From Symbiodinium kawagutii (taxonomy: Eukaryota > Sar > Dinophyceae > Suessiales > Symbiodiniaceae): 64,000 bases of DNA. The DNA is taken from NCBI GenBank assembly GCA_009767595.1, contig VSDK01026445.1, forward strand, positions 11,135 through 75,134, read 5' to 3'. The position numbers and the translations under genes were made by a program. This document shows, in pieces, positions 10,400 to 23,300 of the stretch. Position 1 is the first letter of the stretch; each line of letters begins with the position of its first letter. The notes beneath the pieces were generated by a model that was not told the DNA's origin, did no database searches, and worked only from the letters and a program-made list of their open reading frames with translations.

Positions 10400-13300
10400 T
10401 AGCCACACATTGGGAATGCGTGGGGTTATGGTAGGATTTTGTTGGGATGCTCGTACTGAGGCATCATGAAATGGATGTACCTACGCCATTTGGGGAGGAA
10501 ATTTCCTGGGCACGATTATATTGAAAGTCTGGAACTCATTCAAATTCATTCAAAATTCAATATCATTTCTAGGTACCCTGTAACTTTGCAAACAGTCCTC
10601 ACTATAGAATGGGTACGGAAACAGCATTTCATAGGGATAAAGGTCCAGCATTTCATAGGCACCCAATCACCGGGGATGTCAAACATATGGGTTTTCTTTC
10701 CTGTATTTGTCTTTTTCGCTTGGCTCCAAAGCACGCCCGTGGCCTTCAAGCAAATGTCTCCGATATTCGAATATATTCGACAGACTTTGGGATAAAACTT
10801 GACAGACTCATCTGGCCGAAGCTGAGAAATGCTCACCACAGTTGGCATTGGTCAGATGCGGTCAATGGTTGTGACAAGGCAATCATACCCAAGCCTTGCG
10901 CGTTTTCCATTATGATTCCTTGCTGCAAACCCATAAGTTACTGAAATTCTGTGAACATGTCAGCATCCCGGCCAGAAACCAGTTCCCTTACTCCTCGAAG
11001 CACTTGGTCTGCCGTGAGAGGTGTTGATATTGCCCTGACGAGCACCTAGACTCCAGGTGACAGCACGTATCATGTTGGCGTGTGCTGGTGCGGTGTGATG
11101 CTTCCCCAGACCCAACTAGAATCAGCATGCGCAAAGCAGTGAATCCCAAGCTTTGGAAACGTAGCCTATCGCAACATCCTTTGGGGGGACCACTCATGTC
11201 AAACATATGTGGCCCCAGCGTTTTACGCAGTCCTCTTATTGCGTTGCAGATGTTAGATACCACACAACCGTAGGACACCATCGGCATAATTCCATTTGTC
11301 CAGGTGCTTGGGTTCCAAAGTGAAAGCTTTTTTCACAATCCCACGGGACACTGAGCTCCAAAAGTGAAAGCTTGCAAGTTTGGGGGTCTTGTCGCTTTGC
11401 TAAGTTGGACCAGCAGTTCTTGAAGATCTAGCAACATTGGTCCAACAATCCTACAGCAACAGCATCAAACCCAGTCGCCCAAGACAACGCTCATGGCATG
11501 GCACAAGGCGCAACGAAGTCCTGCACTATAGGATCCAGCAGGGCAATCCTCACATACCTGAGCTGGTTCAGTGCTTGTCCAAGGAGGTTCTGTTCCCTAG
11601 CAGCCCTAGCAAGTCCCTCAAAAACTGCCTTCAAAGTGAACAACCAAAAAAGCAAGTAGTGAGAAAACCTCATCAGGAAGCAGAAATGAACAAATGGATA
11701 AATTGCAAAGAAGAGGGGGGAATGTGGGCATCTTGAAAAACACAGATGTTCTGGCATTGTTTGCAACGACTACGCTCCATGTGACGTCGAAGCTCAGCTT
11801 TCGCAGTGGTCTTCCCTGCTCAAGGTACGCTGCTACCAGTCACATTTGATGCAGTGCCTGCCGGGCATTTCTCGCACCTGACGCTGCTACATGCTGTGAC
11901 AGTAGGCATAGGTCCTCTAACTATGGTCCTCTATGGCCCTCTACAATTCTTTAAGGTTTCAAAAGGTTTCAAAACGACTCTGGCCCGGTCTTTAGGACTG
12001 TCGGTGAATTTGTGAGCGCAAGTCACTTGACATGGCCTTCAAAGATGTGCCACAAAGAATTTCTGGTACATATGCGACTGCTAAAACAAAAAGATCACCT
12101 ATGAATGACCCCATTTGCTTCAAAATGGTCGCAAAATGTCCCAAAGGAGCAGTTACGGAAGTGCGTTGAGGCAAGGAATAAGCAACCCGCAACAAAATGA
12201 CACTACTTTGGTCATCTAACATGCCTTGTTTGTCAACGCTTACAGGATGTTTGCCCCGCTCTGACCCCACTTGGCGACTCCGACCTCGAAGAAGCAATGG
12301 CGCCGCTGAAGTAACCTAGGAAACACGAGGCGTATCCCATGATAAACAAAGGGCTGTCTGAGACTTGACCCTGTCTGGGTGTAAATCTTGCAGCCGCGGC
12401 GGCATTGGCAGCACTACAAAACAAGGAACAAACAGGGCCAGAAAAAGCAGAAGAAAAACATTGGATATCATTGGATGATATGTCGCCCGCATGCTGGATC
12501 CAAATAGTTTTGTCATGTTTCGTCCCAACAGTTGTGTAATTATATGCCACAGCTGACTGTTTTTCCAAACGTTTTCATTGTCGTGCAGTGGACTCCAATA
12601 TTTATGGACCTCAAGTGTGCAGCAAACCTTCCGGCCGGACCTTGTGGGCAAGGCGTGCATGACTTTGCGCCCTCTACAGCACTGAAGAAACCTGGAATGA
12701 AAAGAGTCCAGCTTAACACGCAGACCTCATGAGATCCTCTCAACGATCAATTCCAATTTGAAAAGAAGAAGGCATCAAAAAATGCATTTGGAGCAAGTAT
12801 GAGCAGCTAGAGGATTTGATGCATCTTTTATGCTTGGACATTCTTGGACCTATATCACACGGAGAGATACCTACAAACATGAGACATGCGGGTCAAAGAT
12901 AGGTTGACTCCAGCGCCACGATGTAGCCAAGCTTCCACGTTGACAAGGTTGACATCTATGCCTTGTCTTCAGAGGAATGGCAAGCAATCTGAGGTGGTAT
13001 TATAACTTGCTTGGCCTGCTGCGAGTACAGCATGATTGTAATAAAGAGAACATAAATGATATTCAAATATGTTCAATGCTTATGTTCTCTGGACCTTCAT
13101 CAAGAAGTGTCCAAGTTATGTGAGACCCTCAGATTGTTGGATCCACACAACGATCTCCCCCAATGCAGTTTTCGAGCATTTTTTCTTCACACACCCAAGG
13201 AAAAAACTCTGAAACACTGAAGAAGCATTGGAGCCGGATAAGTCATAATTACAAATTCAACGGTTTGCTAGTATGTGATCGGTTGGAAGGTATCCATGAT

Positions 13301-14080
13301 ATCGGACTTGATGAGGAAACAACTCTTTGACACTCTTTTCTCAATGGCTTTTGTATGTCTCGGTTCCTGCTAGGCATCACTGGATATCACTGGGCCATCC
13401 TCACATTCCAAGTCTTGGTGCCGCGTGCCCCACTGAGCAAGGGCTACACCTTGCAGCTGCCCTGGCAGAAAACTTGGAAAACTTCTAGAGACATTTGGGA
13501 AAACTAGAAGTTTGCATAAAACTTGGAAAAACTTCGCTTTTGCAAAAACTGGAAACTCAGTTTGGTCTCGAAACACTTCGCACGAATCCTATTCCTATTG
13601 GCAGCTTGCCATGCGCAAATAGTGAAAGAATGTGAAGCACTTCCCACTCAAACATTGCCTTTCAACTCATCACCTCGGCTGGATGGGCCCATGTCTTTCA
13701 AACGTGACAGCACGACGGATCGCTGAAGCGACCAGGTGCGCAAGCGACACAGCGGTGAAGCGGCATATCCTGACAGAGTAAGAAACCACCGGACCTGAGT
13801 GACACTCAACAGGTGACTCGTCAAACAACCTATCCACTTGCAACACATGCCCCTGGGTAAGTGACAACGGTGAACAAAGGGGTCTAGCAGAGTCTAGCAC
13901 GTGTGGAGATTCCATGAAATTGTGCAAAAAAGTTGCCCAGTTGGACTTGAACCACTGGTATCCCACATATAGAGCTGCAAGGTGTTGCTGGTGTTGCCCA
14001 TAGGCAAGAAATGATATACAATGAGAGGGCTCAGAAGTCCTCTTGAACAAGAAGTTTGAGGACGGGGGTCACTACAATAC
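10400..14080. other. No gene recognised
   Basis: Several minus frames stay open (for example 11992-12297 and 12540-12743, with CTPCPQGPAGRFAAHLRSIN, and 13670-14050, with LTQGHVLQVDRLFDESPVEC). They may include exons, but no splice pairs or families were found. 13465-13560 holds a short internal repetition of aaaacttggaaaacttc. Confidence 0.3.
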
Positions 14081-14233
14081 CTTGAAGGTGTGCTGGGGAG
14101 CTGCCAGGTGATGCAAGTGATAGCTGTTGTGACTGCCCTTGCATTCCGATTTTTCGCGCCACTGCCTCAGCTGCTCTTTTGTGCCAATCGCACGCTTTCC
14201 ACAGCCTGACCTCTGAGTGGACAGCCCGTAGAT
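14081..14233 (-). CDS. Well-formed exon, unknown protein
   Basis: A 153-nt exon bounded by AG and a GTATTG donor, with two leading bases, 50 codons and one trailing base. It reads LRAVHSEVRLWKACDWHKRA, then AEAVARKIGMQGQSQQLSLA. Basic and probably helical. No family recognised. Confidence 0.5.
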
Positions 14234-14359
14234 CTGGCAGAGTGCAAACACCCTTTTCATCATGATGCAAAAAAACAGCTTTCATTTTTGATCACAAAAT
14301 ACACTGCAAACCAAGAAACATATTGCATGCGCGCGCATATAGATACTCTCTCTCTTTTC

Positions 14360-14640
14360 CTCTACATACATAAATAAAATATGTATATATATATATATGT
14401 ATATTTATTTATCAATTTATTATTCTATCTATATGTATATATACAAATGCATGTGCATGTGCGTACATCTCTCTTACACATGGTACATGAAGATGTTCTT
14501 AAATGCGCTTGCATGGAAATATAAAAGGCGCATGCACAGTGCAAATAATTATATGATCATATGGCATTTGGATGTACATACATTAGTAGGAATAAATCCA
14601 AATATGTATATATATATATATATGTAAATGTAATTGAATA
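14360..14640. repeat. TA/TAC-rich microsatellite region
   Basis: Alternating (TA)n runs at about 14377-14400 and 14603-14622, with TATG/TACA variants between. AT-rich low complexity continues weakly to about 14960. Confidence 0.85.
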
Positions 14641-15122
14641 TATGTATCTAGATATGCCAGTGTCATCCAGTGTAAATGGAAATGTATGAGCACAGAAATG
14701 TACACACACACACACTCAGGACAGAATACGTATCTAGACATCTTGATATGTAAATTTACATGCACATGTCTAAACACATGTATTCATCCATATCATTCTC
14801 TATGCACCTGTCTATCTTATACACATAAGTTTGAATATTCTGAATAATCACGAAATATGCAGAAATATTGAGTCGTGATACAGAAACAAATGCGCACCAG
14901 TGTGGTATATCAAACGGGGATGCACCATATCGAATTGAACAACATAAACAAAAAGAAAACACCAACTAGATTGACACTCTCACTATTCAAGGGCAAAACT
15001 TGAACCACAAAGAACCCAACAACCTACAAAAAACACTGGCTATCTACCATTTCTGGCGTGTTCACGAAAAATGACCACCTGGTGCTGCACAAGCACGTCT
15101 AAGATTGTCTATGCACTCTCAC

Positions 15123-15247
15123 CGCCGTCGGGGTCTGTTCGTCGCGATTTCGCAGGCGACTCAGCAATGTCTTCTGCTGGATGCTCCAGCGATCGCTTCA
15201 CAGGATCCTGGCGGGCAGAGGGGGGAAAAAGGTCGAACTCTCTGGTG
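15123..15247 (-). CDS. Well-formed exon, disordered protein segment
   Basis: A 125-nt exon from an AG acceptor to a GTGAGA donor: one leading base, 41 codons, one trailing base. It reads TREFDLFPPSARQDPVKRSL, then EHPAEDIAESPAKSRRTDPD. Rich in Pro, Ser, Asp and Arg, so probably disordered and possibly a phosphorylation-prone linker. Family unknown. Confidence 0.5.
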
Positions 15248-16557
15248 CTTGCCCTCTATTGGTCCGGCTTAGCAAGACTGAATTGATCTTGATCTCTTGA
15301 GGGTTTCTAAGCGAAGCACCCAGGGGCTTCACCATGGTACCCATGGGCCCACCTCAGCCTCGGGAAACTGGAAGTCTTTGTAGAAGACAGACGTGTGAGC
15401 ACGGTTGGGATACCTCAAATGTGTGCGGATCGCTGGGGCACTCCCAGAAACCGGGGTTGATCCACCCGGACAATCTCGACGGACTTTGATACCGGAACTC
15501 CATCGCAACCGGATCATTTCAGATCACACTTGTGATGTACTTCTATCTGACGCCGTTTCACTTGCAAGTGAAAAAGTACCCTGTAGGTTGAAACTTGGTG
15601 TTGTCCAGACGGGTGGTATACACATATAATGCATGTATATCATATCACATTGACTTGAAATATTTGCCCACAAAATACTGTGCGAAAGGGCAAACTAGAC
15701 CCCTTAGACCCGCAACATCCTGGTATGAACCACCCAAGTCTGCATGAAGCTCATCAACAAATCAAACTCAAACGGATTCAAGTATTCAGTATCCCACTAC
15801 AAATAGCTAGAAGCGTAAACTACACCAGCATCACCATGATCATACTCAAAATCTCAAAGATATTCAAAGGTCAATGCATGGGTGATATCGATATAAGGCA
15901 AGTGCTGTGTCCAGGGTCACCTGTGTTGCAGGTGTGACGACTCCGCTTGTTGAATGTATAGAAGCTGGCAGCATGGGTGGTGGCTCCACAAACACCAACA
16001 AAAACCTGCAAACAAGAATGAGAACGGTTTTCTATGGTTTTCCTACATTGGTTGATCACATCTATATAATACCTGTACGAATCAGGGGGGTACGTTGGGG
16101 GCCTGGATTTTCTATCAGGAAATGACCGGGGTGAGCCCATTGTACATTTTGGTAGCGTAGAAAATGAAGTCAAGCAAAGATCAAGATTTCTTTCTAGAAT
16201 CTCAAGACCCCGAGGATGGCTGGATCGAATTTTTGCTAGTGAGGAAATCTATCTCTAGCAAATTGATGGGGGGTAATGGGATAGGGCGGTGAATGAGGAC
16301 AAATGTTGGCAAGTTAAAACTGGACCAGTTTAAAATCATCATTTTCTAGACTTGGGGAATTTGATGGAACCCGACTCGAATAATTCCACACCGCGTGCAG
16401 AGCTGCTGCGTGACTTTTTTCGCTACGATTGTATCTGAATATAATTTTGATATCTTCAAAGTGCTGCCCTTGTAGGAAATCATACCCTGACAGGGACAGC
16501 CTAGGAAATCCAATCCTGACCAAAAGTGGTCTCTGAAAACTTACCACGGATTGGACT

Positions 16558-16887
16558 CTAGAGAAATACAGTCATCACAGTCTTGGAAGCAAAGATATAC
16601 TTCTCTAGAAATTGGTGGCAACAATCTCCCATCAGGTCAGTTCTACCCTCTCTGGGGAATGGCCTGTTGCAGAGCCCGTAACCCACCTGATTTCCTAGAG
16701 AAAACTTGAACAAGTATTCTACATATCCGAATAACTCCACATCTTTCCAAGGTTCAAAGTCTGGTCGAACGGCTCTGCAAATGCAGTGCAGATGTGGGCC
16801 ATCGATTTGGTGGCCGAAAGCCTCGCACTGGAATTGCCAAGGGTATGGCAAAGGTGTTACAAAGCTCCTTGACGAGGCAATATCCAA
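16558..16887 (-). other. Open minus frame, Cys/His-containing, unknown
   Basis: A 109-codon frame containing YPWQFQCEAFGHQIDGPHLH and CICRAVRPDFEPWKDVELFG. The central part looks like an exon, but the ends are unclear. CT tracts lie just upstream at 16915-16934. Confidence 0.3.
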
Positions 16888-16914
16888 AGCTTTCTGATCT
16901 CTCTCTAGCTCCTC

Positions 16915-16934
16915 GCTCTCTCTCTCTCTCTCTC
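16915..16934. repeat. (CT)n tract
   Basis: About ten CT dinucleotides on the plus strand, ending in a C run. Confidence 0.95.
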
Positions 16935-17128
16935 CCCCTTTCCTGCCCTATTACTAAACTATGAATTATGATGTAGTATGATGTATTATGTTCATCTCTT
17001 CAAATAGGTAATCATCTTGGTAGCGGATGGTAGCGGGACGTAAGCCCAAACGCGAAGCTCCAAGCAACAACTTGTTTCGTGAGCTCAGTGAGAACTACAA
17101 GTTGTGTGTTTGTGCGTAGTTCCATGTG

Positions 17129-17701
17129 CTACTTATCCCTTTGTGGATTCCAGCGGGCATCCCATAGTCTGGTTGCAAAGCCTAGGTGGTGCTGCAGGTT
17201 ATCACTGGACAGAATCATGGCCCTCGAGCACAATAGAGGTCTATGAAACCAAATGACCCAAGGCAAAGCTGAACAACATCTGACCACCCTGGAACGAGCC
17301 ACCCTGGAACGGCTAGAGCTGAGATTGAATTTACACAGCTTCAAAAATTTGATTACAGCAATTATATTATATGAATGTAAGCATGAATGTAAATATGAAT
17401 GTAAAAATAAAAATCAAGATAATTACATATAAATCACTGTAAAAGCCCAAATCTGTGTCCATGCGACTCGCGATTGAAGACTTTCATGTTGATGCCGCTA
17501 AAAGAGGTCGGCACCGTAACTCCAGTACCTGGGGTCCCAATGCAGTGCCTCTCTGCTCAGTCTCTGGTCTATTTCGTTCTCAGTGGTGTTCATGAGGCTG
17601 GTTGCCTTTGGTTACAAGAAAAGCTGGAACCAAACGTGTTACGACAGTTTGTCGATTGCGGCAATTGGAGATCAAAACTGAACGTGAGAACTTGCAATTG
17701 A
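17129..17701 (-). other. Possible 3' exons of the DUS2-like gene
   Basis: Downstream of the last placed DUS2 exon. One minus frame reads MNTTENEIDQRLSREALHWD and then PRYWSYGADLF near 17500-17600. A second open frame spans 17129-17344. Either could be C-terminal DUS2 sequence, which is poorly conserved. Not assigned. Confidence 0.2.
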
Positions 17702-17887
17702 TGCACATGTCAAAGAATCCGCATTCAAAAGGACGACTTGTCTCAAATTAGCCCAATGCAGGGAACCTGAAGGAACTGCGTGCGGCCGTGAAATAAATAT
17801 GAAATGATATGAAACATGTTTCATACGAATTGATTTAAAATAATGGCATAAGAATGGCACAAAAGTGGCCTAATCTGAATGACTCAC

Positions 17888-20389
17888 CCCCAAATCTCGG
17901 ATCTGGCGCACCACCTGACAACATCTGAGATAGCACCTTGGCTCGTGCTGAGTGCCAGCGACGAATTTGAAAGACTGACGAATGCAACAAACATATGCAA
18001 ACATCGAACAATAAGCTAATGAACAGTACAATTCGCAAGGCTTCACTGCAGAATTCCTTGAGAAAATGCCACCATTTCATATGTTTATGCATACTTTGTG
18101 AGATATGTGAGGTCAAGTGTCCCACAATCCTTAAGGTGATCAGATTGGAAAAAGATCTCCATGGCCTGGGGCCTTGGAGTGCCCTGTGGGTTCTGAATGC
18201 TTTACTGCCTGTTAGGCTTCCAACACAGATCCCAATATCAAGGCTTTGAAAACTATGGTGACCATCTGATAATGACCCCACGGTGACCATCTCATGGTGA
18301 CCGTCAGCAGGACTGCCGCCATGGCACCCATTTGGTGTTCTGGTAGGTGGAGTTTGTGGCCACCGCACTGCGAACATAGGATCTCACCATCTCTTCCTTG
18401 GGGAACTCAACAAGACTCCAATTGAGCATCTGAATTGACATTAAAAGAAGTGTTCTACATAGCATCAGTGCAACATTGTGAAACCACCAGCAAGAATTCA
18501 AAATGGATCAACTTGGATCAACTTGGAGAATCTTTGATCCTCACTGCTTTAGATCCTACAAACGATGTGGACACCAATCCAAGCGCCACCATTCCAAAAG
18601 CATCCGTGCGTCGAATGCGGGTGGTTCGCGGCTGAAAATGCTGGGATTCCACAACGCACCTGGCAGGCCGTGCTGCCATGCTAAATCAAACTCCTTCTAT
18701 CTCCTTCTGGCCTTTGGATATCTTTGGATCTCTCTCTCTCTCTCTCTTGAATTTTCTTTTCCGACCAGTGTTTGGCAGATCGGGCAACGAGACACGCCTG
18801 GCTCTTGAGCCAAGTGGACACAGGAAGACCCGCACAGTTGCGCCCAAGAAGGTTAGCATCAACGCTCAACAAGGCATGGGACAGCTGCGAGCCTCTGGCA
18901 ATCATCACCCCAGAGGGTCTGCAGCCTTTATCTTGGCAATGCTTCCAGAATTCATCGATTTGGCGTCGATTGAAGAAGTCGCCGTTGGCCAATACAGGCA
19001 CCTTGCAGCCCACCCTGTCAAACGCAACCATTGGGTTCTGAAGAAGTATGGTAGAGCATCACAAGACATCCCCCTCACATTGCCAGCTTTTCTCACACAT
19101 GCACAGACCTAGAAAGTCGCAGAGTACACGAATGATCATTACATGCACACATGCAGTGTGGTAAATATTTCCAAATGGTACTTGGTACAGAAACATTACA
19201 TGTGCACATGAGCACGTATGTGCAAGTAATAGTAAGAGTTTGCATGCATCAAACGTACAATCTCTCTAATCTCCAAATTCACATGGAACACATCCCTGCG
19301 CTTGCAACCCCTACAAATTTAGGGCTTCGGCAAGCGTCCTCGTTGCTCTTGGGATTCAACCTGTACAACCCCCGTATTCAACCTGCAGTAAAGCTGGGAT
19401 CTTTTGCTCAAACCCTGGGTTTAGGATGGTTAAGGTGTAGACCCTATACATTTCCAGGGTTTTGAACCTTGAAGGTATGGACAATCGTACCGTTACGTCT
19501 GCATCCTGCACCTGTCAAACCTTCGGTGTGCCACCGCCCCAGCCTTCACAGCATCCCACAGCCGTTCCATTTCATCCCAATGTGCTGGCTCTGCAGGGCG
19601 CTCTTCACGCAAACGCATGTGCACAGTGATGGCTTCAGCTCCACTCTTCTCGCAGACTTGCATGAAGTCCCGTGTCTTATCCTTTGTGCGAACGAACATG
19701 GGCAAAATCAAGGAAGAACATGGAAGAACCAGGGTTACCCAAAAGGACGCTTGGATTAGTCTTCAGGTCGCAGTGGCAGGCACAGCATGTCCTTCCACTT
19801 GGGACATCATGCATCATGATGTATCTGAGTATCTCCATTCCAAGTACTGCAGCATTTTTGACTGTTTCAGCCACGTGAAATCAGCTTCAAATAGCCACTT
19901 CAACGTCAAGTTTCAGTGCTGGGTAGCATGCGAATTTTGCATGTCACCGATTTGTCTGAAGGCAAAGCGCGGCGCAGTGACGTCACGATCTCTGCCACCA
20001 CCTGCTCAGGGGGGTCGTCTTTCATGATGTCTATGCGTCGGTCGCAAGAGGGTGTCCAGAGGAAATGGCAAATGCATGGCTTCAAATCCACAATAGAAGG
20101 AAGGAAGGAAGGAAGGAAGGAAGGAAGGAAGGAAGGAAGGGAAGGGAAGGGAAAGGAAGGGAGGGGAAGGGGAGGGGAAGGGGAGGGAAAGGAAGGAAGG
20201 AAGGGAAGTGAAGGGATTGGAAGGGAAGGGAGAACTAGGATACATGAATGGGAATCCTATTGACCTAAATTGTCCCTGCCCGCTCTTCATTGGAACCATC
20301 CTCCAAATGTCTCCAGCCTCTGGCTTATCCAGCAAGGCGGCTCCCATGCCACCCTTCACACTGAAGGACTTGGGACAGCCCATATTGAC
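17888..20389 (-). CDS. DUS2: tRNA-dihydrouridine synthase, DUS2 type, six exons (partial model)
   Basis: A flavoenzyme that reduces uridine to dihydrouridine in tRNA; the DUS2 family modifies position 20. Exons, 5' to 3': 20318-20389 (VNMGCPKSFSVKGGMGAALL, with the catalytic Cys of MGCPK), 19915-20001 (to SVTCKIRMLPST), 19544-19681 (SGAEAITVHMRLREERPAEP), 18893-19001 (VPVLANGDFFNRRQIDEFWK, then GVMIAR), 18328-18429 (to NSTYQNTKW) and 17888-17936 (VLSQMLSGG). ANGD and VMIARG are flavin phosphate-binding strands. Donors are GC, GA, GC, GC (tentative), GT and GT. All joins are in phase except the fourth to the fifth exon, where about one residue (the A of ARGA) is unaccounted for. A possible earlier exon lies near 20998-21150. 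Start and stop codons were not found. Confidence 0.88.
18729..18748. repeat. (CT)n tract in a DUS2 intron
   Basis: Ten CT units on the plus strand, between the DUS2 exons at 18328-18429 and 18893-19001. Confidence 0.95.
20095..20233. repeat. (GGAA)n purine tract in a DUS2 intron
   Basis: About nine perfect GGAA units grading into irregular G/A sequence, 139 bp of pure purine on the plus strand. It sits in the intron between the first two placed DUS2 exons. It is the main purine tract on this strand; most others are pyrimidine. Confidence 0.96.
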
Positions 20390-20997
20390 CTGAGTTGCTT
20401 GCAGAGGCCCTGAGCAACCTGCAAATCTCAAACGGAAAGGCAACAAGAATGAAGAAAATGTTAGTCGGGGTGAGTTCATCATGACTTTCAAGATCTTTCT
20501 GTGACTGCAAAGCCATCAGGTCTCCTTGTCTGAGATGGCCAGGTATGCCATTTTTAATACTGCTGGAGTGCTCTGCACATGCAATCGAGGTGCGTCTATT
20601 CCGGAAACATCATTACCTTGGCAGTGGCCATGGCCGGAAGTTTGGGCCTATAGGGGCTATCGCTAATAAATCAGTATTGATCATGTCACATCGTACTTTC
20701 AGCTAGTGCTCAGCATGATCTCCTCGACCATGAAACGTAGAAAACGGAATGCTTGGGGAGTCTCCATTGACAGAGTATCTGTCGGACTCATTTGACCGGT
20801 GCCAGTACGCTACAATTCTGCTGGGCCCGGCTAGTCTTCAGCGACTCTAGTCATCCTGGCCTCAATTCCAACAGATCTAGGGCGCTGATGGAAAAACTCA
20901 GTGTGTGACCATCTCACAAATGCCAAATAACATGAGTTCCCACGTGTTTCACCCATATCACTTCACACATTTTGACACGTCAGTCCGTGTTGTGCTA

Positions 20998-21150
20998 ACT
21001 GCTGAAAATAATTCCATACCATTTGACTCCTCAGCTGCAGTTTCACTGTTGGATGACAGGCAGACATGGTTCGCTCGATCTTCTGCTATATAATCATTTC
21101 GTTGGAACTCAACTATTTTTTCATCGATGCCCATGTTGCAATCTTCTTCA
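20998..21150 (-). other. Possible upstream DUS2 exon
   Basis: The minus frame reads MGIDEKIVEFQRNDYIAEDR, then NHVCLSSNSETAAEESNGME. DUS2 proteins have a segment of the form EE-x-ID-x-K-hydrophobic-x-C-x-R shortly before the substrate strands, and IDEKIVEFQR fits it loosely. Splice ends are not fixed. Confidence 0.4.
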
Positions 21151-21621
21151 TCTCGCTCTTCCTGAGACAACCATATTCCAGCTTAATGTCAATCATATAG
21201 AATGAAATAAAGATGTTCGAGGTGCTTCTGCCAATAGCGTGGCAAAGAGAAGTGAGTTTTGTTGCTTGGCTGCAGCCCATTGGAGCCCAAACTTCTCAAT
21301 TTCAGGATGGTTGCATTTGCAGCCTACATCGGTACGGCTCCAAGTTACAAACTAATTGCGCCGCTTGTACTGCGAGCTCCGCACTCGCTGTACCCAGCTG
21401 AAAAATGACCTTCTTCCTTGGAGGGTCACCGCAAAATGACGACAAGAATGACTCTCAGCAAGTTGCTTCGAAGGCCTTGAGATCTCGAATTGCAACCAAG
21501 AAAGAACACCTATTGATAAAAGAATACTTATCAATGAATCACATCATTTCACATCATAGCACACTTCTTTGGACACGGTGACAAGGATCAATGCAAAATA
21601 ATACAGTAGTGCTGTCTCACA

Positions 21622-21641
21622 TCTCTCTCTCTCTCTCTCTC
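21622..21641. repeat. (CT)n tract
   Basis: Ten CT units on the plus strand. Confidence 0.95.
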
Positions 21642-22319
21642 GCCATCCCGAAGGTTCGGTGTGATATTCGCTGGAGTTTTCTTGCAACTATGACATAGCG
21701 ATATGTTGTGAAGGTTGGGGTTCTGGTTGTGCTTGCCATGGCTTGTTGCATGTTTGTTGGTTCTTGGCTAGTTGTTGCTGTTTCTGTTGCTGTTCTTGTT
21801 ATTATTTTTGTGAGCTCTGTGTAGTTATTATCGTCATTATTGTTGTTGCGGGGACTGTACTGCCGAAGGGTCAAACCAACCAACCAAAGACAACAGTTCG
21901 GACTTCTGCGGGTTATTCTTACAATGGCAGATTTAGGGACAAGAAATCATACTTTTATGTCTACCTTCCCTTCTGCAGCATATTCAAAACTCAAACTGGC
22001 TTTAGAATTCTTTAGACTCAAAAGATTCTTGACTTGCAAACCGTGGATCTTATGTGCCATCTTGTACTCTACTTTGCAAATCTGTCATGCTGAAATCTTT
22101 CAAAGCAATCCAATATCATTTGACATCAGTAGGAACATCCAGCTAAACCCTGCCAGGACTCGTTTCTTCAGCACAGGTCGAAAAAACTGACACCTTCTCC
22201 TTCAGGACGTGCCAGCCATGTAGCCAGTGCAAAGCCAGCAGTATGATGTGTCACGGTGCGTCATGCCCATGTGCACGAACAATTTCCTGAAACCAACATG
22301 TTGGGCACTATCCTTTCTT

Positions 22320-22362
22320 GTCTCTCTCTCCCTCTCTCTCCCTCTCTCTCTCTCTCTCTCTT
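22320..22362. repeat. (CT)n tract with CCCT interruptions
   Basis: CT runs interrupted twice by CCC. On the minus strand it gives a spurious RERERE protein frame. Confidence 0.95.
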
Positions 22363-22789
22363 TCTTGCTGCATAGTGTCCCTTCCCTACTTTGCATATCC
22401 ATTTTTTTGGTGGAACGCGAAGTGGAACTACTTCCCGATAAAAGCGGAGATCATTTTCTTGCAAATCACCGGCCACAAACATGCCCCCGCTGCAAACCCG
22501 GAGTCCCTAGGGGAGACGTAGTCGATACAACCTAATGCAAAAAACCAAAGGCTGCAGGTCAGCATTGAGCAGTGGGCAAGAAACATCTGAAGAATTTTCC
22601 TAAGCTCAGTATGCATTGAGCTACACGTTTATAACATGTACAGTATAGCGGATACATTGGAGTTTAAGATCTTCATTCAATTGCTTGTGGTGGATTTCAC
22701 TGGACGACCATAATGTGCACCATGTGGTTTGGACTGGCAAGAAACCAAAAGCGGAGTTCTCCACTCGAACGGCCCCAATCAACTTCCGA

Positions 22790-23300
22790 TCAATGATCCT
22801 CGGCTGTTGAAAGCGAGGGGGTCAGAGTCAGCCTTCCCCTTGACCAGGCCAACCTGAGCTTAAAGGTAGGTTGCACACTGCGAAAGGGAACAAATGGGAA
22901 TATCTTGGGGGTGTCCATAAAAACTACGGTGCTGTGAAGCGGCCCTCTTGGCTTCAGGGTCTTATGCATGGATCCTGGTGGCCTCTGAGATCTTTCTTCC
23001 TCGAAGATCTGCTGGACAATCAAGACTGAACATGTAAAAAGAAAAAGCCGAGATATGATTGCTGCTCTCGAGAGTGCTCAAGGACAAGGGTCTCTCTTTA
23101 GGCTTTATACAATATTTGAATGGGGCACCATTTTGTCGCACCATTTTGTCCGTGTGGCAGCTCAATTGCTGACATCCCCATCTTGAAATGGATCTTGAAT
23201 GCAACCAGGGCCAAAGAATCAACCTGCTGCATCTCTGTCTCAATTGATCGCACCTCCTTTCTCAGAACTTCTATCACGATTAAAACTTTCGTAAGTTTGA
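22790..23300 (-). other. Two candidate exons, unknown
   Basis: 22790-23023 reads IFEEERSQRPPGSMHKTLKP, then VVFMDTPKIFPFVPF. 23140-23290 reads VIEVLRKEVRSIETEMQQVD, then SLALVAFKIHFKMGMSAIEL, a plausible helical segment. Codon use is coding-like. No family and no firm junctions. Confidence 0.35.

Noticed and set aside
18795..18815. Minus-strand TTGGCTCAAG, matching the last ten bases of the dinoflagellate spliced leader
   Set aside because: Only ten bases match and the preceding bases differ (CAC rather than CATT). It lies within a DUS2 intron, so chance is the simpler explanation, though a relict leader is not excluded.
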